Assembly: GCF_030247185.1 (NCBI RefSeq)
Contig: NC_080572.1
Coordinates: 155,046,365 to 155,110,364, forward strand
DNA: 64,000 bases
Source of the DNA: Malaya genurostris
Taxonomy: Eukaryota > Arthropoda > Insecta > Diptera > Culicidae
Direction of reading: 5' to 3'
The translations under genes were made by a program, and so were the position numbers. Position 1 is the stretch's first letter. Every line of letters begins with the position of its first letter. Below the pieces are notes generated by a model. The model was not told the DNA's origin, made no database searches, and saw only the letters and a program-made list of their open reading frames with translations. Below, piece after piece: positions 10,387-21,668 of this stretch.

Positions 10387-11194
10387 TCGGAAAATTTGAA
10401 TATAAATTAATATTTTGTTCTTTAAACAGAGCTTAGCATATCTGTTTATAAGAGGATATAAACATTTAATATATTTATTACACTTTGCCTTGATTCCTTC
10501 AATGTGATCATTGAAAGTGAGTTTTTGTCATAAGATAAACCTAAGTATTTTGCTTGATTAGACCATGTCAAGTCCAAGTCATTCAATTTGATAAAGTGAT
10601 TATTGTTTGGTTTAAGAAAAGAAGGTCTTGGCTTACGAGGAAAGATAATTAACTGCGTTTTTGTTGCATTTGCTTTAATTTTCCATTTTAAAAGATAATC
10701 ACTGAAAATATTTAAGCTTCTTTGTTGGGGACTGCAGATCACTCTTAGATTTCTACCTGTGGCTAACAGACTAGTGTCGTCACAGATTAGCGATTTCTGA
10801 CAACCAACGGGTAGATTTGGAAGATCAGAAGTGAAAATATTATACAAGATTGTAGCTACGCTCGAACCCTGCGAAACACCGGCTCGTACGGGTAGCAATT
10901 CAGATTTACAATTCTTATAGCTAACCTGAAGAGTACGATCAATTAAATAATTTTGAATCATTTTGATCAAATAAATAGGAAAATGGAAATCATACATTTT
11001 TGCTATGAAACCTTTGTGCCAAACACTGTCAAATACTTTTTCTATGTCTAGAAGAGCAACTCCAGTGGATAACCCAGAAGATTAATTTTATTTTATTATG
11101 TTCGTTACTCTGACAAGTTGATGAGTAGTTGAATGTTCATGACGAAATCCAAACTGCTCTGGCAAAAAAAAATTGAATTCTCATTCATATGAGA
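10387..11194 (-). pseudogene. Family A ORF2 reverse transcriptase (copy A2)
   Basis: The minus frame 10446-10997 carries LPVRAGVSQGSSV (RT box B), I-C-D-D-T-S at the active site (Y/F-A-D-D in active enzymes) and WKIKANATKTQLIIF. RT box A (ALLDIEK..FDSVWHK) lies at about 11000-11070, broken by a small AT-rich insertion near 11085. Upstream it jumps from PEQFGF straight to the endonuclease linker, so about 190 codons of RT fingers are deleted. Confidence 0.75.
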
Positions 11195-11701
11195 CACGAA
11201 ATTTTAATTTCGCAAAAGAGTTAATCTATGTTTAATTCCTTTTTGTAAATCCTTAACTATGTTTTTCATAGCAGGATCACAAGAACGTTGATATTGTCGT
11301 CGACGAACATTCTTCAACCGAATGAGCAGTTGAAGAGCTTTGGGAACTGAAAGATTTCTAGCTTCGATAATATAATGATTCAAATTATCAATTGCTGTGT
11401 CGATGTCCGCAGAATTTTCTAAAATAGTTTCATGATCCACATGATTTTCAATGTGAGATCTGTAATCCAACCAATAAGCTCTAAGATAGTTGAATATAGA
11501 ACTAATTGGATTAATTATAGCTTCGTTGGAAAATCTGAATGTTAAAGGAAGATGATCTGAGTCAAAGTCAGCATGTGTGATCGGTTCACTACAAATGTGA
11601 CTTTGATCTGTTAGAACAAGATCAATTGTAGACGGGTTTTTCACGGAAGAGAAACAAGTCGGATTACTGGGATGAAGAACTGTGAAGTAACCAGCTGAGA
11701 G
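11195..11701 (-). pseudogene. Family A ORF2 endonuclease C-terminal part (copy A2)
   Basis: Minus frame 11204-11644 reads KNPSTIDLVLTDQSHIC and ITHADFDSDHLPLTF, including the S-D-H catalytic motif of AP-like endonucleases, then the linker to the RT with some deletion. The I-clade LINE is inserted at 11701/11702 and the gene continues at 18446. Confidence 0.75.
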
Positions 11702-11971
11702 TTTTTTTTTTCAAATAAAATTTTTATTAGGCTCATTTGCTTTAGTTTAACGTGGCCGATTGTCTTGTTGTTAGAGAGAGAAAAAGGGATGCCGTATTAC
11801 GGGGCGGCATACTCCCCTAGAGTTAGTAAGGGGACATAGGGAGGGTGGGACCTACACAGTATTGAATTGAAATTTATATACATCATTGGTTTGTGGCATA
11901 CATCTTTTAGACACATTTTGCGTTCGATGAATCTTCGTTTTTCAGCTTATAGCAATGAAGAGATTATTCTG

Positions 11972-12191
11972 GATTGGGATGCTTTGTTGGTGTGCTCTGA
12001 CGATGAAGTGACGTTTTTGGGTAGCTTCCAGCAACTCAGTCAGTTCAAGGCAGGTGCATGCTCCGAAGCATCGTTTACACAGATTGGGATGCTTTGTTGG
12101 TGTGCTCTGACGTTGATGTGACGTTTTTGGGTAGCTTCCAGCAACTCAGTCAGTTCAAGGCAGGTGCATGCTCCGAAGCATCGTTTACACA
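11972..12191. repeat. 110-bp tandem duplication in the I-element 3' UTR
   Basis: The segment 11972-12081 (from GATTGGGATGCTTTGTTGG to CATCGTTTACACA) is repeated at 12082-12191 with only a few differences. It lies directly after the ORF2 C-terminus on the minus strand, in the 3' UTR. Confidence 0.85.
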
Positions 12192-12259
12192 GACCATACT
12201 TCCAGCAACGTAAAGAAGAGTGCGGTAGAGCTGTAGACGAGAAAGAGATAGGGAGAGCA

Positions 12260-15200
12260 CTAAATTTGAGCATTGAAAGTTTTCAAGAAGTTATAGATGA
12301 GAGTCATATAAGGAAGATTTCGAGTTACCAAGACGTCGCGGACTGGTACGAAGGGTGGTATACCTCGGGCCCGAAGGGAACCTATGAGTTGGGACCTGGC
12401 ATCACAATACTCGACACATGTCCAAACAACATGCTCGATGCCATGATAACCCTCACCGCAAACGCAAACACCACTCTCAGTGAGCCCCACACGACGGAGA
12501 TGCGCGCTGAACATATAATGATTAGACATGAGCCTTGACATTACACGAATAAAGTCTCGGCTCACGTCTAACCCCCGGAACCAAGCTTTCGTCAATACCT
12601 GTGGGATTATTGAGTGTAACCATCGTCCCAGAGTTCCACTATTCCATGTATTCTGCCAGCTGGCTAGAGTTTTCTGACGACAGCAACTGAAAAATTCATT
12701 GAAGCAGATTGGTCTTTCATAGATATCACCTTCTAGTGCGCCCACCTTGGCTAACGAGTCCGCCCTCTCATTGCCCCGTATGGAACAATGTGAGGGGACC
12801 CAAGCCAAGGTAATCTGGTATGATTTTGCAGATAAAGCACTCAGTTGTTCCCTTTTTTTCCCCAGGAAATACGGTGAGTGCTTTCCAGGCTTCACTGAAC
12901 GGAGAGCCTCAATGGAACTGAGACTGTCCGATACAATGAAGTAGTGATCTGTGGGCAGAGTGTCAATGATCTCAAGGGTGTACTGAATTGCAGCTAGTTC
13001 TGCGACGTAAACTGAAGCTGGATCACTGAGTTTATAGGAAGCGGTGAAATTTACATTGAATATACCGAAGCCAGTGGACCCGTCTAGATATGATCCGTCA
13101 GTGTAAAACATTTTATTAGAGTCAACTTCTTTAAATTTATTATTAAAATTTTTTGGGATCTCTTGAGGGCGTACAGGATCCGGGATTCCACGAATTTCTT
13201 CTTTCATGGATGTGTCGAAAAACACAGTAGAATTAGAAGTATCCACAAAATGAACACGATTGGGAACAAACGAAGAAGGATTTATATTCTGAGCCATGTA
13301 GTCAAAATACAAGGACATAAAACGGGTTTGTGAATTAAGCACGACGAGCTTTTCAAAGTTTTCTATCACCATCGGATTCAAAATGTCGCATCGGATTAGC
13401 AGTCGATATGAGAGATCCCAGAATCTGTTTTTCAACGGTAAGACGCCCGCCAGCACTTCAAGACTCATCGTATGGGTTGATTGCATGCAACCCAAGGCAA
13501 TACGCAAACAACGATACTGAATTCTTTCCAGTTTAATGAAATGAATATTCGCAGCGGAGCGGAAGCAGAAACATCCATATTCCATTACTGACAATATCGT
13601 CGTTTTGTGCAACCTGATCAGGTCTCCTGGGTAAGAGCCCCACCAAGTTCCGGTGATTGTACGAAGGAAATTGATTCTCTGTAGGCATTTTCGTTTCAAA
13701 TACCTAATGTGACATCCCCAGGTACCTTTGGAATCGAACCAGACCCCGAGATATTTAAATGTGAAGACCTAAGCTATGGTTTCACCCCTTAGTTGAAGCT
13801 GTTATTGTGCTGGTTCTCGCTTTCTTGAAAATACAATTAGCTCAGTTTTCTCCGTAGAGAACTCGATACCCATTTGAAGAGCCCATGTCGACAAGTCGTC
13901 GAGGGTATCTTGCAATGGTCCTTGGAGATGAGCAGCTTTGGGTCCTATAATAGACACAACACTGTCGTCGGCAAGTTGTCTTAGCGTGCAAGATGTGTTG
14001 ATACATTCATCAATGTTATTTACGTAAAAGTTGTATAAAAGGGGGCTTAAGCATGAGCCCTGAGGAAGACCCATGTAACTGAATCGCTTTGTCGTCAAAT
14101 CACCATGCTCAAAATGCATGTGTTTCTCGGACAATAGATTATATAAAAAGTTGTTCAAAACTGGTGAAAGACCATGCTGATGCAACTTCTCAGATAGAAC
14201 GTTAATGGAAACTGAATCGAATTCCCCCTTGATGTCGAGGAAAACTGATGCCATTTGTTCTTTACGAGCAAATGCCATTTGAATTTCTGTTGAGAGCAAC
14301 GCTAGACAATCGTTCGTTCCTTTGCCCCTGCGGAACCCAAATTGTGTACCTGAAAGCAGAGATGGCATTTCACCAGAGTGATAAACGCTAGAGTCAGATT
14401 TCTGCCACACCGAGGATGCAAAAAACGAAGCACCGCACAAAGAGGAAAGCGCACTTCTTCTCAGTGTCGAATAGATAGCATTTGAGTGTGTGCTTGTGGT
14501 TAAAGCAGCTGGCGCGAGTGAAACACATTCTCTTCGCATGAATCGCTCACACGCGCTCTCGTCTAAATACACCCAAGTGACCACTGGCGCGTGATGGTGA
14601 GCGAACACTTCTGTGAACTTCAATTAATAGAGAGTAGATCTGGCCTTGCTATGAAAAATTTGCAAGGAAAACCGAAAATTTTACGATAAATTGTTTTATT
14701 TTGCTGATTTTGCGTGTCCACGCTTCATCTACGAAAACCATACAGCAGAGTGCTCACCGGCGTGTACACCTCTGTGAAAGTATCTGCATCCACCTCAGAG
14801 AATTTATTAGCTAATGCTCTAGCACTTGGGTGCGATTCAGTGGAAGAGGTAAAAGAAAATAAACAAACGCACTCATGATGTGTGCACACTTTACACAACA
14901 GTGGTGTATAGATGTGAAAGAGAAGAGCTCTCGTTGAAGTTGTCAGTGCGAGGGGAGAAATTTTGCTTGCTCTTCGTCACACAGAGGAGATAGACATCTC
15001 TGCCTGAAAGCAATCCATTTATTTTGACCCAATTGTCTAGACGGAAGAGAATCATTTTCTCCAACAATTTCCGATTAAAGCAAAGCATAGCAATCGGCCG
15101 ATACGAATTGTGACCGGAGGCTTGTTTTTCAGGTTTTTGAATAGTAATAACTTTCACTTCTCTCCATTCGTGTGGGACAATATTACCCTCCAGGAACTTG

Positions 15201-16556
15201 GCAGAGTCGGGCAGATTTTTCAACAAGTTGAATTTAATTCTGTCTAACCCCGGGGCTCTTTTATTACACGACAAGAGCGCAAGTGAGAACTCTACCATCG
15301 AAAACGGTGTTTCGTTTGTATTCAATGTATATCTTCTGTTCCGGAACAGAATCAGGACATACTTTCTTAGCAAAATCAAATATCCAGCGGTTAGTATATT
15401 CCTCGCTTTCGTTCGCGTGATTTCGATTGCGCATGCGACGGGTCGTATTCCAAAGAGTGCTCATTGCTGTTTCTCTCGTTAATCCGTCAACAAACCTTCG
15501 TTAGTAACCGCGTTTCTTAGCTTTAATCAGACTTTTCATTTGAAATTCTAACGCCGCGTATTTCCGATAATTATCTGGGGTTCCGTTCCTTCTAAACGAG
15601 ATGAAGGCTGAAGCTTTTTTCGTTTTCAGCTCTGAGTACTCTTTGTCCCACCATGGGTTGGGAGAACGCATACTAGTTTGCGCGCTGGGTACTCGCTTCG
15701 TCTGAGCTTGAATTGCGGTGTCAAGAATCAAGTCAGCCAAAAATGTATACTCTTCCTCCGGAGGAAGCTCCTGTGATGTTTCTAGTTTCTCAGATATCGA
15801 GCTCTCGTAACGTTTCCAATCAATGTTCCGTGTGAAATCGTACGAAACATTGATTGTTTCCGATGGTCTTACACGGTTGGTGATAGAAACTATGATCGGC
15901 AAGTGATCGCTACCGTGAGGATCACAGATTACCTTCCACTTGCAATCTAACTGTAGCGAAGTCGAACAAAGGGATAAATCCAGCGCACTTGGTTGTGCTG
16001 GTGGTCTAGGGTTCCGTGTCATTTCTCCCGTGTTTAGAATTGTCAAATTGAAGTTGTCACACAGATCTTGGATTAACGAAGAACGGTTATCATCATATAA
16101 GCAGCCCCATCTTGTACCATGCGAGTTAAAGTCCCCTAAGACCAACCGCGGTGAAGGAAGAAGTTTTACGATATCTGCAAGCCGACGATGCCCTATCGAG
16201 ACTCTGGGAGGAATGTAGATAGAAGCTATACATAGATCTTTGCCTTTAATAATAATTTCTCAAGCAACAACTTCAATTCCCGGTGTCGAGCGGAGGTTAA
16301 TACGATAAAATGAATAGCACTTTTTAATCCCTAAAAGTACCCCTCCATAAGAGTCTTCTCGGTCCAGGCGGATTATGTTAAAATTGTGGAAGTCGAGGTT
16401 GATGTTAGAAGTAAGCCAAGTTTCACTCAAGGAGAACACATCGCAATTATGAGTATGTATTAAGTTTTTGAAAGAATCAAGTTTTGGGATGATACTTCTG
16501 CAATTCCACTGAAGCACAATGATCATATCTTCGATTCTCAGTGGTAAATTATCCAT
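12260..16556 (-). pseudogene. I-clade ORF2 (endonuclease - reverse transcriptase - RNase H), lightly mutated
   Basis: The start is taken as the ATG at 16554-16556 (MDNLPLRIEDM), which overlaps the ORF1 stop by 8 nt. Order: endonuclease with QWNCRS, LSETWL, VLGDFNSHG and GSDHLPI (16520-15890); RT with SYRPIAML, TQFGFRRGKGTNDC, FLDIKGEFDSV, GLPQGSCLSPLLY and ADDS active site (15080-13900); RNase H with YTDGS, E and SDS residues and WVPSHCSIRGNERAD (13110-12740). Defects: TGA at 16260-16262, a stop after KAKKRGY near 15501, a frameshift near 15330, a hAT insertion in the RT at 14357-15002, a local deletion near SAKFLEG, and two stops near 13760-13801. Otherwise the frame is shared throughout. 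Confidence 0.88.
14357..15002. mobile_element. hAT-type non-autonomous element inside the I-element RT, 646 bp
   Basis: CCTGAAAG flanks at 14349-14356 and 15003-15010 (8-bp TSD); ends CAGAGATG and CATCTCTG. It separates RT residues ending in ...GLLS from TQFGFRRG, which are contiguous in intact relatives. No coding capacity, though one open frame runs from its antisense into the RT. Confidence 0.9.
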
Positions 16557-17991
16557 CAAAAGATACGATCGTTGCAAGGAGGGGCCATTGTTCAGTCAGC
16601 TGTTTTAAAAATGTCCATACTGTTGGCAGTAAAGCAGTTAGGAAGCTTTTTAGAGGATCAGTAATATTGAAGGCTGTTAATATCCAGTCCACGATATCAG
16701 AAAATTTCAATAATCCAGAGTTTGTTGGATTTGTGCTTTGTGCTTTGGGGTCATTCGGGTTTTTTGATGCCCCAGGAAGTGCTGGGTACTCCTTATCATC
16801 CCTAAGTTTTTTGAACCCAGGAGGTGTTTGCTTCGGTTTTGAGTCAGCACTTTTTGTTTCCGTTTGGTTCTTTTATGACGAAGAGGACAGTCTGAGGCCT
16901 TTACGAGGAAGCTTGGGAGAAGCCAGATTTTGTCTTTTCCTGCTTCCTTCAACCTGTGTGTAGGAAGGTCCTTCGCCTGGGTCGTCAGAGGTATCCTCTT
17001 CAACTGGCAAGTTTGCGAACGGGTTCTCAAGGGTCGATGGAGTGGTTCTTTTTAAGATTTCCGCATAAGAACGTTTGGAACGTTCTTTCACGGATCGCTT
17101 CAATTTCTCCGCACGCTGTATGTACGTAGGGCACACCGAAAGATCATGAGGATTCTCCCCGCAGTAGCAACACTTTTCCGCTGTTCTTCTGCAGAGATCG
17201 TCCTGATGAGTCTCTCCACATTTGCCGCATCGCAGTTTGTTGCAACAATAGGTTGCCGTATGCCTTAGCTGTTTGCAGCTTGTACAATGCATTACCCGCG
17301 GTACATACAGCCGAACAGGTAGACGAACTCCATTCACTACCAAATAATTTGGAAGTGCAGATCCGGCAAAAGTCACGCGAAATGAGTCCGATTGGTAAAA
17401 TTTACCATCTATCGATTTGGAGTGCAATTGCTTGCACTCCAAAATTTTCACTGGTTGAAGGTCGGGGGTTTTGAAACGGCCTACCCCGTCCTTCATCAGA
17501 TCTTCGATTGTCAGACTTTCGTCACGAACCACACCGTCGATCTCCACCACATGAGACGGGACGTACACGCGGTACTCCTTCGTGAACAACTCGCTGGTTG
17601 CAATCTTGTTTGCTTGCTTCAGGTCGGACACAACAACGCGTAACTTGTTTGGCGAAACCTTATCTATTGTTTTTATTGCCGAGTAATGTTTTGTCAGGTC
17701 CCGAGCAATATTTAAAACTCTGAGAGACTTTAATTTGGGCCGGAAGTATACCACCCACTGACCCCCCGAGCCATCGTCTTGGTAAACTTTTTGGCGAGCA
17801 GGCAATATCTTAGAGGGAGATGGAGGCATCGGAGAAGGAGATGGCATCGGAGGGGGAGATAGTATCGGAGGGGGAGATGGTATAGGAGAGGTAGATGGCA
17901 TCTCGGAAGCAAACTCAGCCTCTCAATGTTCTTCGTTCATTCGTTCAGCTTCGCCCTCCTCCGAGACACCCCCACTGTCATCAATATTCAT
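16549..17991 (-). pseudogene. I-clade ORF1 (gag-like nucleic-acid-binding protein)
   Basis: A 480-codon frame from the ATG at 17989-17991 to the TAA at 16549-16551, with two in-frame stops (TGA at 17933-17935, TAA at 16873-16875); the uninterrupted middle part is 342 residues (17901-16873). The N-terminal part is proline/serine rich with degenerate P-S/P-P-M repeats. Then come a globular region and three zinc knuckles: CTSCKQLRHTATYC, CGKCGETHQDDLC, CCYCGENPHDLSVC. A conserved RSYAEILK motif and a charged tail follow. The last 108 codons after the second stop remain open, so both stops look like point mutations in a recently intact gene. Confidence 0.85.
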
Positions 17992-18433
17992 ATTTAAAGT
18001 GCGGGAGTAAAGAAGTCTCCCGCACTTGAAATGAGAATGAAAGAAATAAAATGAAAAGAAAATATATGAATAGTAAAAGTTGAAAGAAAAAGTTTGAGAA
18101 AATACTTAACAGTATGTCACGTTAAGCTGTTAGGTGAGTTGCTCCTTCACTCCTTCATTGTGCCTCAGCGTGACCTTGACTCAGAATTTGGCTGCTGCGA
18201 TGCGGGTAGCAAACAATAGAAATAACTGCTGCCCGAGGATAGCACAATAGCGTCTACTGTCGATACCGATACGAAACCGGTGCACAGACAGAACTCACTT
18301 GCGGGGATGCTACTTTTTATCACTTTTATTTAATGCCTATACTACAGCCTCTGCTGTGATAGGCACCTTCGTCTTACCGATGTCGATTGTTAAAAAAACG
18401 CGTGTGTTCACTTTGAACATACGGTTACGAATG
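17992..18433 (-). promoter_or_regulatory. I-element 5' UTR
   Basis: A 442-bp leader between the right-hand TSD and the ORF1 start. LINE leaders of this clade hold an internal RNA polymerase II promoter; I see no TATA box and cannot place the start beyond the TSD edge. Confidence 0.5.
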
Positions 18434-18445
18434 ACCAGCTGAGAG

Positions 18446-18799
18446 TTGATTATGAAGTATTTTACCATTACTGCTATTTTGCCTACAATTCCACTGGACA
18501 TGCTTAGCATTTAAGTCCCCTATTACGAAAAATTTCGGTCGATATCTTATGAGTTTTTGCAAGTCGCCTTTGAAGAAATTTGATTGTTCGCCGGTGCATT
18601 GGAATGGCAAATATGCTGCAACGATGAAATAAATTCCATGAATAGTTTCAACTTCGATTCCCAAGCTTTCAATAACTTTAGTATTGAAAGATGGTAAAAT
18701 TCGATGTTTAATTTGCCGTTGGACAAAAATGGCACCTCCACCACCCATTCCAGTAAACCCGTCAAATCGATGAACAACATAATGTGGATTACTTTTCAA
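18446..18799 (-). pseudogene. Family A ORF2 endonuclease middle part (copy A2, continued)
   Basis: Minus frame 18425-18823 includes SNPHYVVHRFDGFTGMGGGG, GIYFIVAAYLPFQCTGEQ, FFVIGDLNAKHVQW (catalytic Asp). It is continuous with 11195-11701 once the I-element and one TSD copy are removed. Its 5' end stops near 18799. Confidence 0.75.
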
Positions 18800-18808
18800 C
18801 CTGATCAG

Positions 18809-20157
18809 CAGTGCTTTCACCATTCATTCATCAATGCGAGGGACGAGCAACCAAAGCGTTCAGCGCAGCTACAGCACTCATACCAACAGACTGAGTTACC
18901 GTCTTCGATACTGAAACACGAACAAACAAATTGGAGAACGAACCATTTCATACATACCCGCCGACGAGCGTGCCCTATTACGTTCAATACTATTGAACCT
19001 TTCTGAAAAACTCGTTCAAACAATTCATCGGTGAAAGTGTTTCAAGCACGCTATCGCTGGTGAACCATTCATCATCAAAAATACTGTTGAATTTGAATGT
19101 AAAAATAATCTAAATCAGTAAAGTATTTAAGCATGAAAAAACTAAATTTAGAAGGTTTCACGATGCCATAGAATAGATTTTCCACGTCATCTTTCACTAC
19201 ACGTAGCTATGATTCATATTTTTGAGTCAGTTAGAGCTTATGTTCCTTTGAATGTACCGGATAAGGAAAGTTTCATAATAAATGGGCACTGCTCGAGGCA
19301 TATTTCTCGCTTTTTGGAAGATGAAAGCTTGATCGACAATGATGCGCAACACGGTTTGTTACGTGTGTTGTCTAAATCTTGTTTTCACTGGTTTCTAACT
19401 AATCGTTACACTTTTGTAAATGTTTTTTTTTAATATCCATCAATGTGACGTAGCCGAACCTATGATGTTTCAGTGAAGTGAAGTGAAGTGACGCAAACCT
19501 GTAATCTACCCGTTTGTCTGCTGTAATCAAAGCTAGTTGCTATGACTTGGTTGATTCAATCAAAACTTTAGTTTCATTGCGAAGACAAGGTAACTTTGGT
19601 GGCGTACCGTTTTAAAGCTCTAACATAGTACATGTGAACGTGCTAACTGATGTAGCTACTTGTACATCATTCAAACGATGTACACTGTAAGGCCGCTGAT
19701 AGGAACGAATAATATTATGGTGGTAGACCAGAAAAAATACACATATACCGGGAGCATAAATGATGTCATAATACAGCATCGGTGTGAAAGCTTCAACCAT
19801 CGTTAGCGATATTGCATAAGAATAAAGCTGCGTCTGTGCTAAACGATTCCACTGCTCACTCGATGGACTAGTAACCATATGAAGAGATTCATGTATGCAC
19901 AGCTGACGATGAAGAACCAACAATACTCTCTCGTTGCTTCGCCCACTAATGTAAAAGAGAATGAGCAGCAAATAATACTTCTATACTCTTACCTTCCAAG
20001 TACAGAAGAGTTTTGATTCATTAATACATATCAATGTGAACCAACTCCGTCTGCTTAGAAGTGTCTGACGACTGGTTCAGTTGTTGGTGCATTCATGAAC
20101 TAAGAAGCGAATGAATAATGCTTACTTTTATTCAGTTCATTCATTTTCCAAGCACTG
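18809..20157. mobile_element. hAT-like element, about 1.35 kb (no clear TSD)
   Basis: Ends are CAGTGCTTTCACC and CCAAGCACTG, an inverted 8-bp pair of hAT type, with ATTCATTC runs near both ends. The flanking 8 bp differ (CTGATCAG against ATATTTTT), so boundaries or integrity are uncertain. I find no transposase; the frames inside are short. Confidence 0.4.
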
Positions 20158-20826
20158 ATATTTTTTCAGGCTTTAAAACCTCAAACAATTGCCAAATACA
20201 TTAAAATCAATCCGGAAAAGCCGAGAAAAAAATTGCCGGCAGGTTACAAATAAACCTTCAATTCTGATTCAAATTTAATAATTTCAACGCTAAATTTTCA
20301 TGTGGTAAAAATTGTTAAAAAGTAGTCCGAAATGGTTTTCTTCTTTTTAGCGTGTGTAGCAAAGTGCACAAAACTACCCTCTAAGAAAAAAAGTCCAACG
20401 GAAGTACTCCGTTGGTCAAATACGTTGAATCGTTGTTCCGATGAATGTCCAATTAATCGTAAAACGGAAGGCCAAAACGGCATTTTCGTTTGCCGATTTT
20501 GAAACAGACCGATTTTGAAACAGCCAGTTTTTCATTCAACAAACCCGGCAGACAGAGGTCCATCGTCCATTGTCTGAGCCCAGTTAGACTAGTTTTACTG
20601 AAGAATGTTTTAAGCTTCTAACTACATTTGTTTTTTAAAAGAAACACTAATCACCTGTAGAATATTTCTATTCCGCCTAGAAAAACAGGACATTTTTTTA
20701 ACAGCTGCTCGGCCACCCATGGAAGTTGACCATCAATGTCAACTTCCTTTTCTGAGCAGCCTAGATAGCCGTGTGGTGTCGGTAGCGGTTTCCCAACTGG
20801 CTAAGAATAACGTTACGGTGGTATAA
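20158..20826. other. Unassigned sequence with hairpins
   Basis: No gene recognised. Hairpins: CCAACGGAAGTACTCCGTTGG (near 20396-20416, described in two parts as CCAACGGA and its complement around AGTAC) and GGAAGTTGAC paired with GTCAACTTCC at about 20718-20743 inside a longer CTGCTCGG...CTGAGCAG structure. CCGATTTTGAAACAG occurs twice near 20495-20525. Confidence 0.4.
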
Positions 20827-21167
20827 AGGACTATTCACACATATCCGGTCCGGTTCAATGCCGGCACAACACCGTGCACGGATACTGATATTATTTCATT
20901 CGTTTTCTATGCGCGCATTCACACCTATCCGGCACAGTGCCGTTTCAGTGCAGCTCGCCGTCAGTGTCGCGTCCGTCCGGCAAACTCAAATTCGTCGTCA
21001 CCGATATTTTTCATTTTCACTGAAGTCGGTATGTCATTGCATTGGCTGTGCCGGAACGGAAACAGCACGGAAACGGAACGGAAGGGTACCGATAAAAAAG
21101 AACACTGACGGCGCACTGAAGGCACTTTCACTGAACCGTCACGGAACTGAAATGTGTGAATAGTCCT
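20827..21167. mobile_element. 341-bp MITE, TAA duplication
   Basis: Ends AGGACTATTCACACAT and its complement, flanked by TAA at 20824-20826 and 21168-21170. The interior is rich in CCGGCAC / GTGCCG strings. The 3-bp TAA target suggests a PIF/Harbinger relationship, like the 2524-3121 element, but the termini differ. Confidence 0.8.
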
Positions 21168-21211
21168 TAAGTCCACCAAACAGATAAGCCGTGTGGCATC
21201 CGGTGGAATTA

Positions 21212-21424
21212 CACCCAAACCTCCATTTACGAACCTTATATATGTATGTATGTATGCTTACACAATCACTCATTTAGGTATATGTGTATATATTTATACA
21301 TATAAATGATCGCTTTTACCTCACCAATATTTATATGTATTAAGAAATACAAATATTTGCACACATGCGTACGTATATTAATACATATATACATATATAA
21401 GTTACGTGAATGGAGGTTTGGGTG
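21212..21424. mobile_element. 213-bp palindromic MITE, TA duplication
   Basis: Ends CACCCAAACCTCCATT and its complement; the inverted repeat extends into ATATATG tracts so that most of the element is self-complementary. TA flanks at 21210-21211 and 21425-21426. Fits a Tc1/mariner-derived MITE. Confidence 0.75.
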
Positions 21425-21668
21425 TATTTTCTACCCACTGGTTTCCTGTTCCATGTAATGAAAGGCCACAAAAAGAGGAACTCTCAATTCAAGGTGTGTT
21501 TCCGTAAAGCAAAGTCTTGGCATTACATTCCTTTTGTGGAATTTGACCTTTCTGTTTCAACAGACTTCACAGCCGATTCTTAGTGTACAGAATCATGGCA
21601 TGGCTAGTACTATGAATCCTAGGTGTGTTTCCGTGCTGATGGTTGAATGGCTGCAGGAGAATAAGTAA

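Larger units (their letters stand above)
11702..18433 (-). mobile_element. Full-length I-clade non-LTR retrotransposon (6.7 kb with nested hAT)
   Basis: Flanked by a 12-bp duplication ACCAGCTGAGAG (11690-11701 and 18434-18445). The T-run at 11702-11712 is the A-tail of a minus-strand element. In transcriptional order it has a 5' UTR (18433-17992), ORF1 with three CCHC knuckles, and ORF2 with AP endonuclease, RT and RNase H, then a 3' UTR. RNase H downstream of RT plus this gag architecture supports the I clade. It has only a few nonsense or frameshift changes, so it inserted relatively recently. Confidence 0.88.

Noticed and set aside
12164..12538. Plus-strand open frame of 124 codons
   Set aside because: Antisense of the I-element ORF2 C-terminus and 3' UTR repeat.
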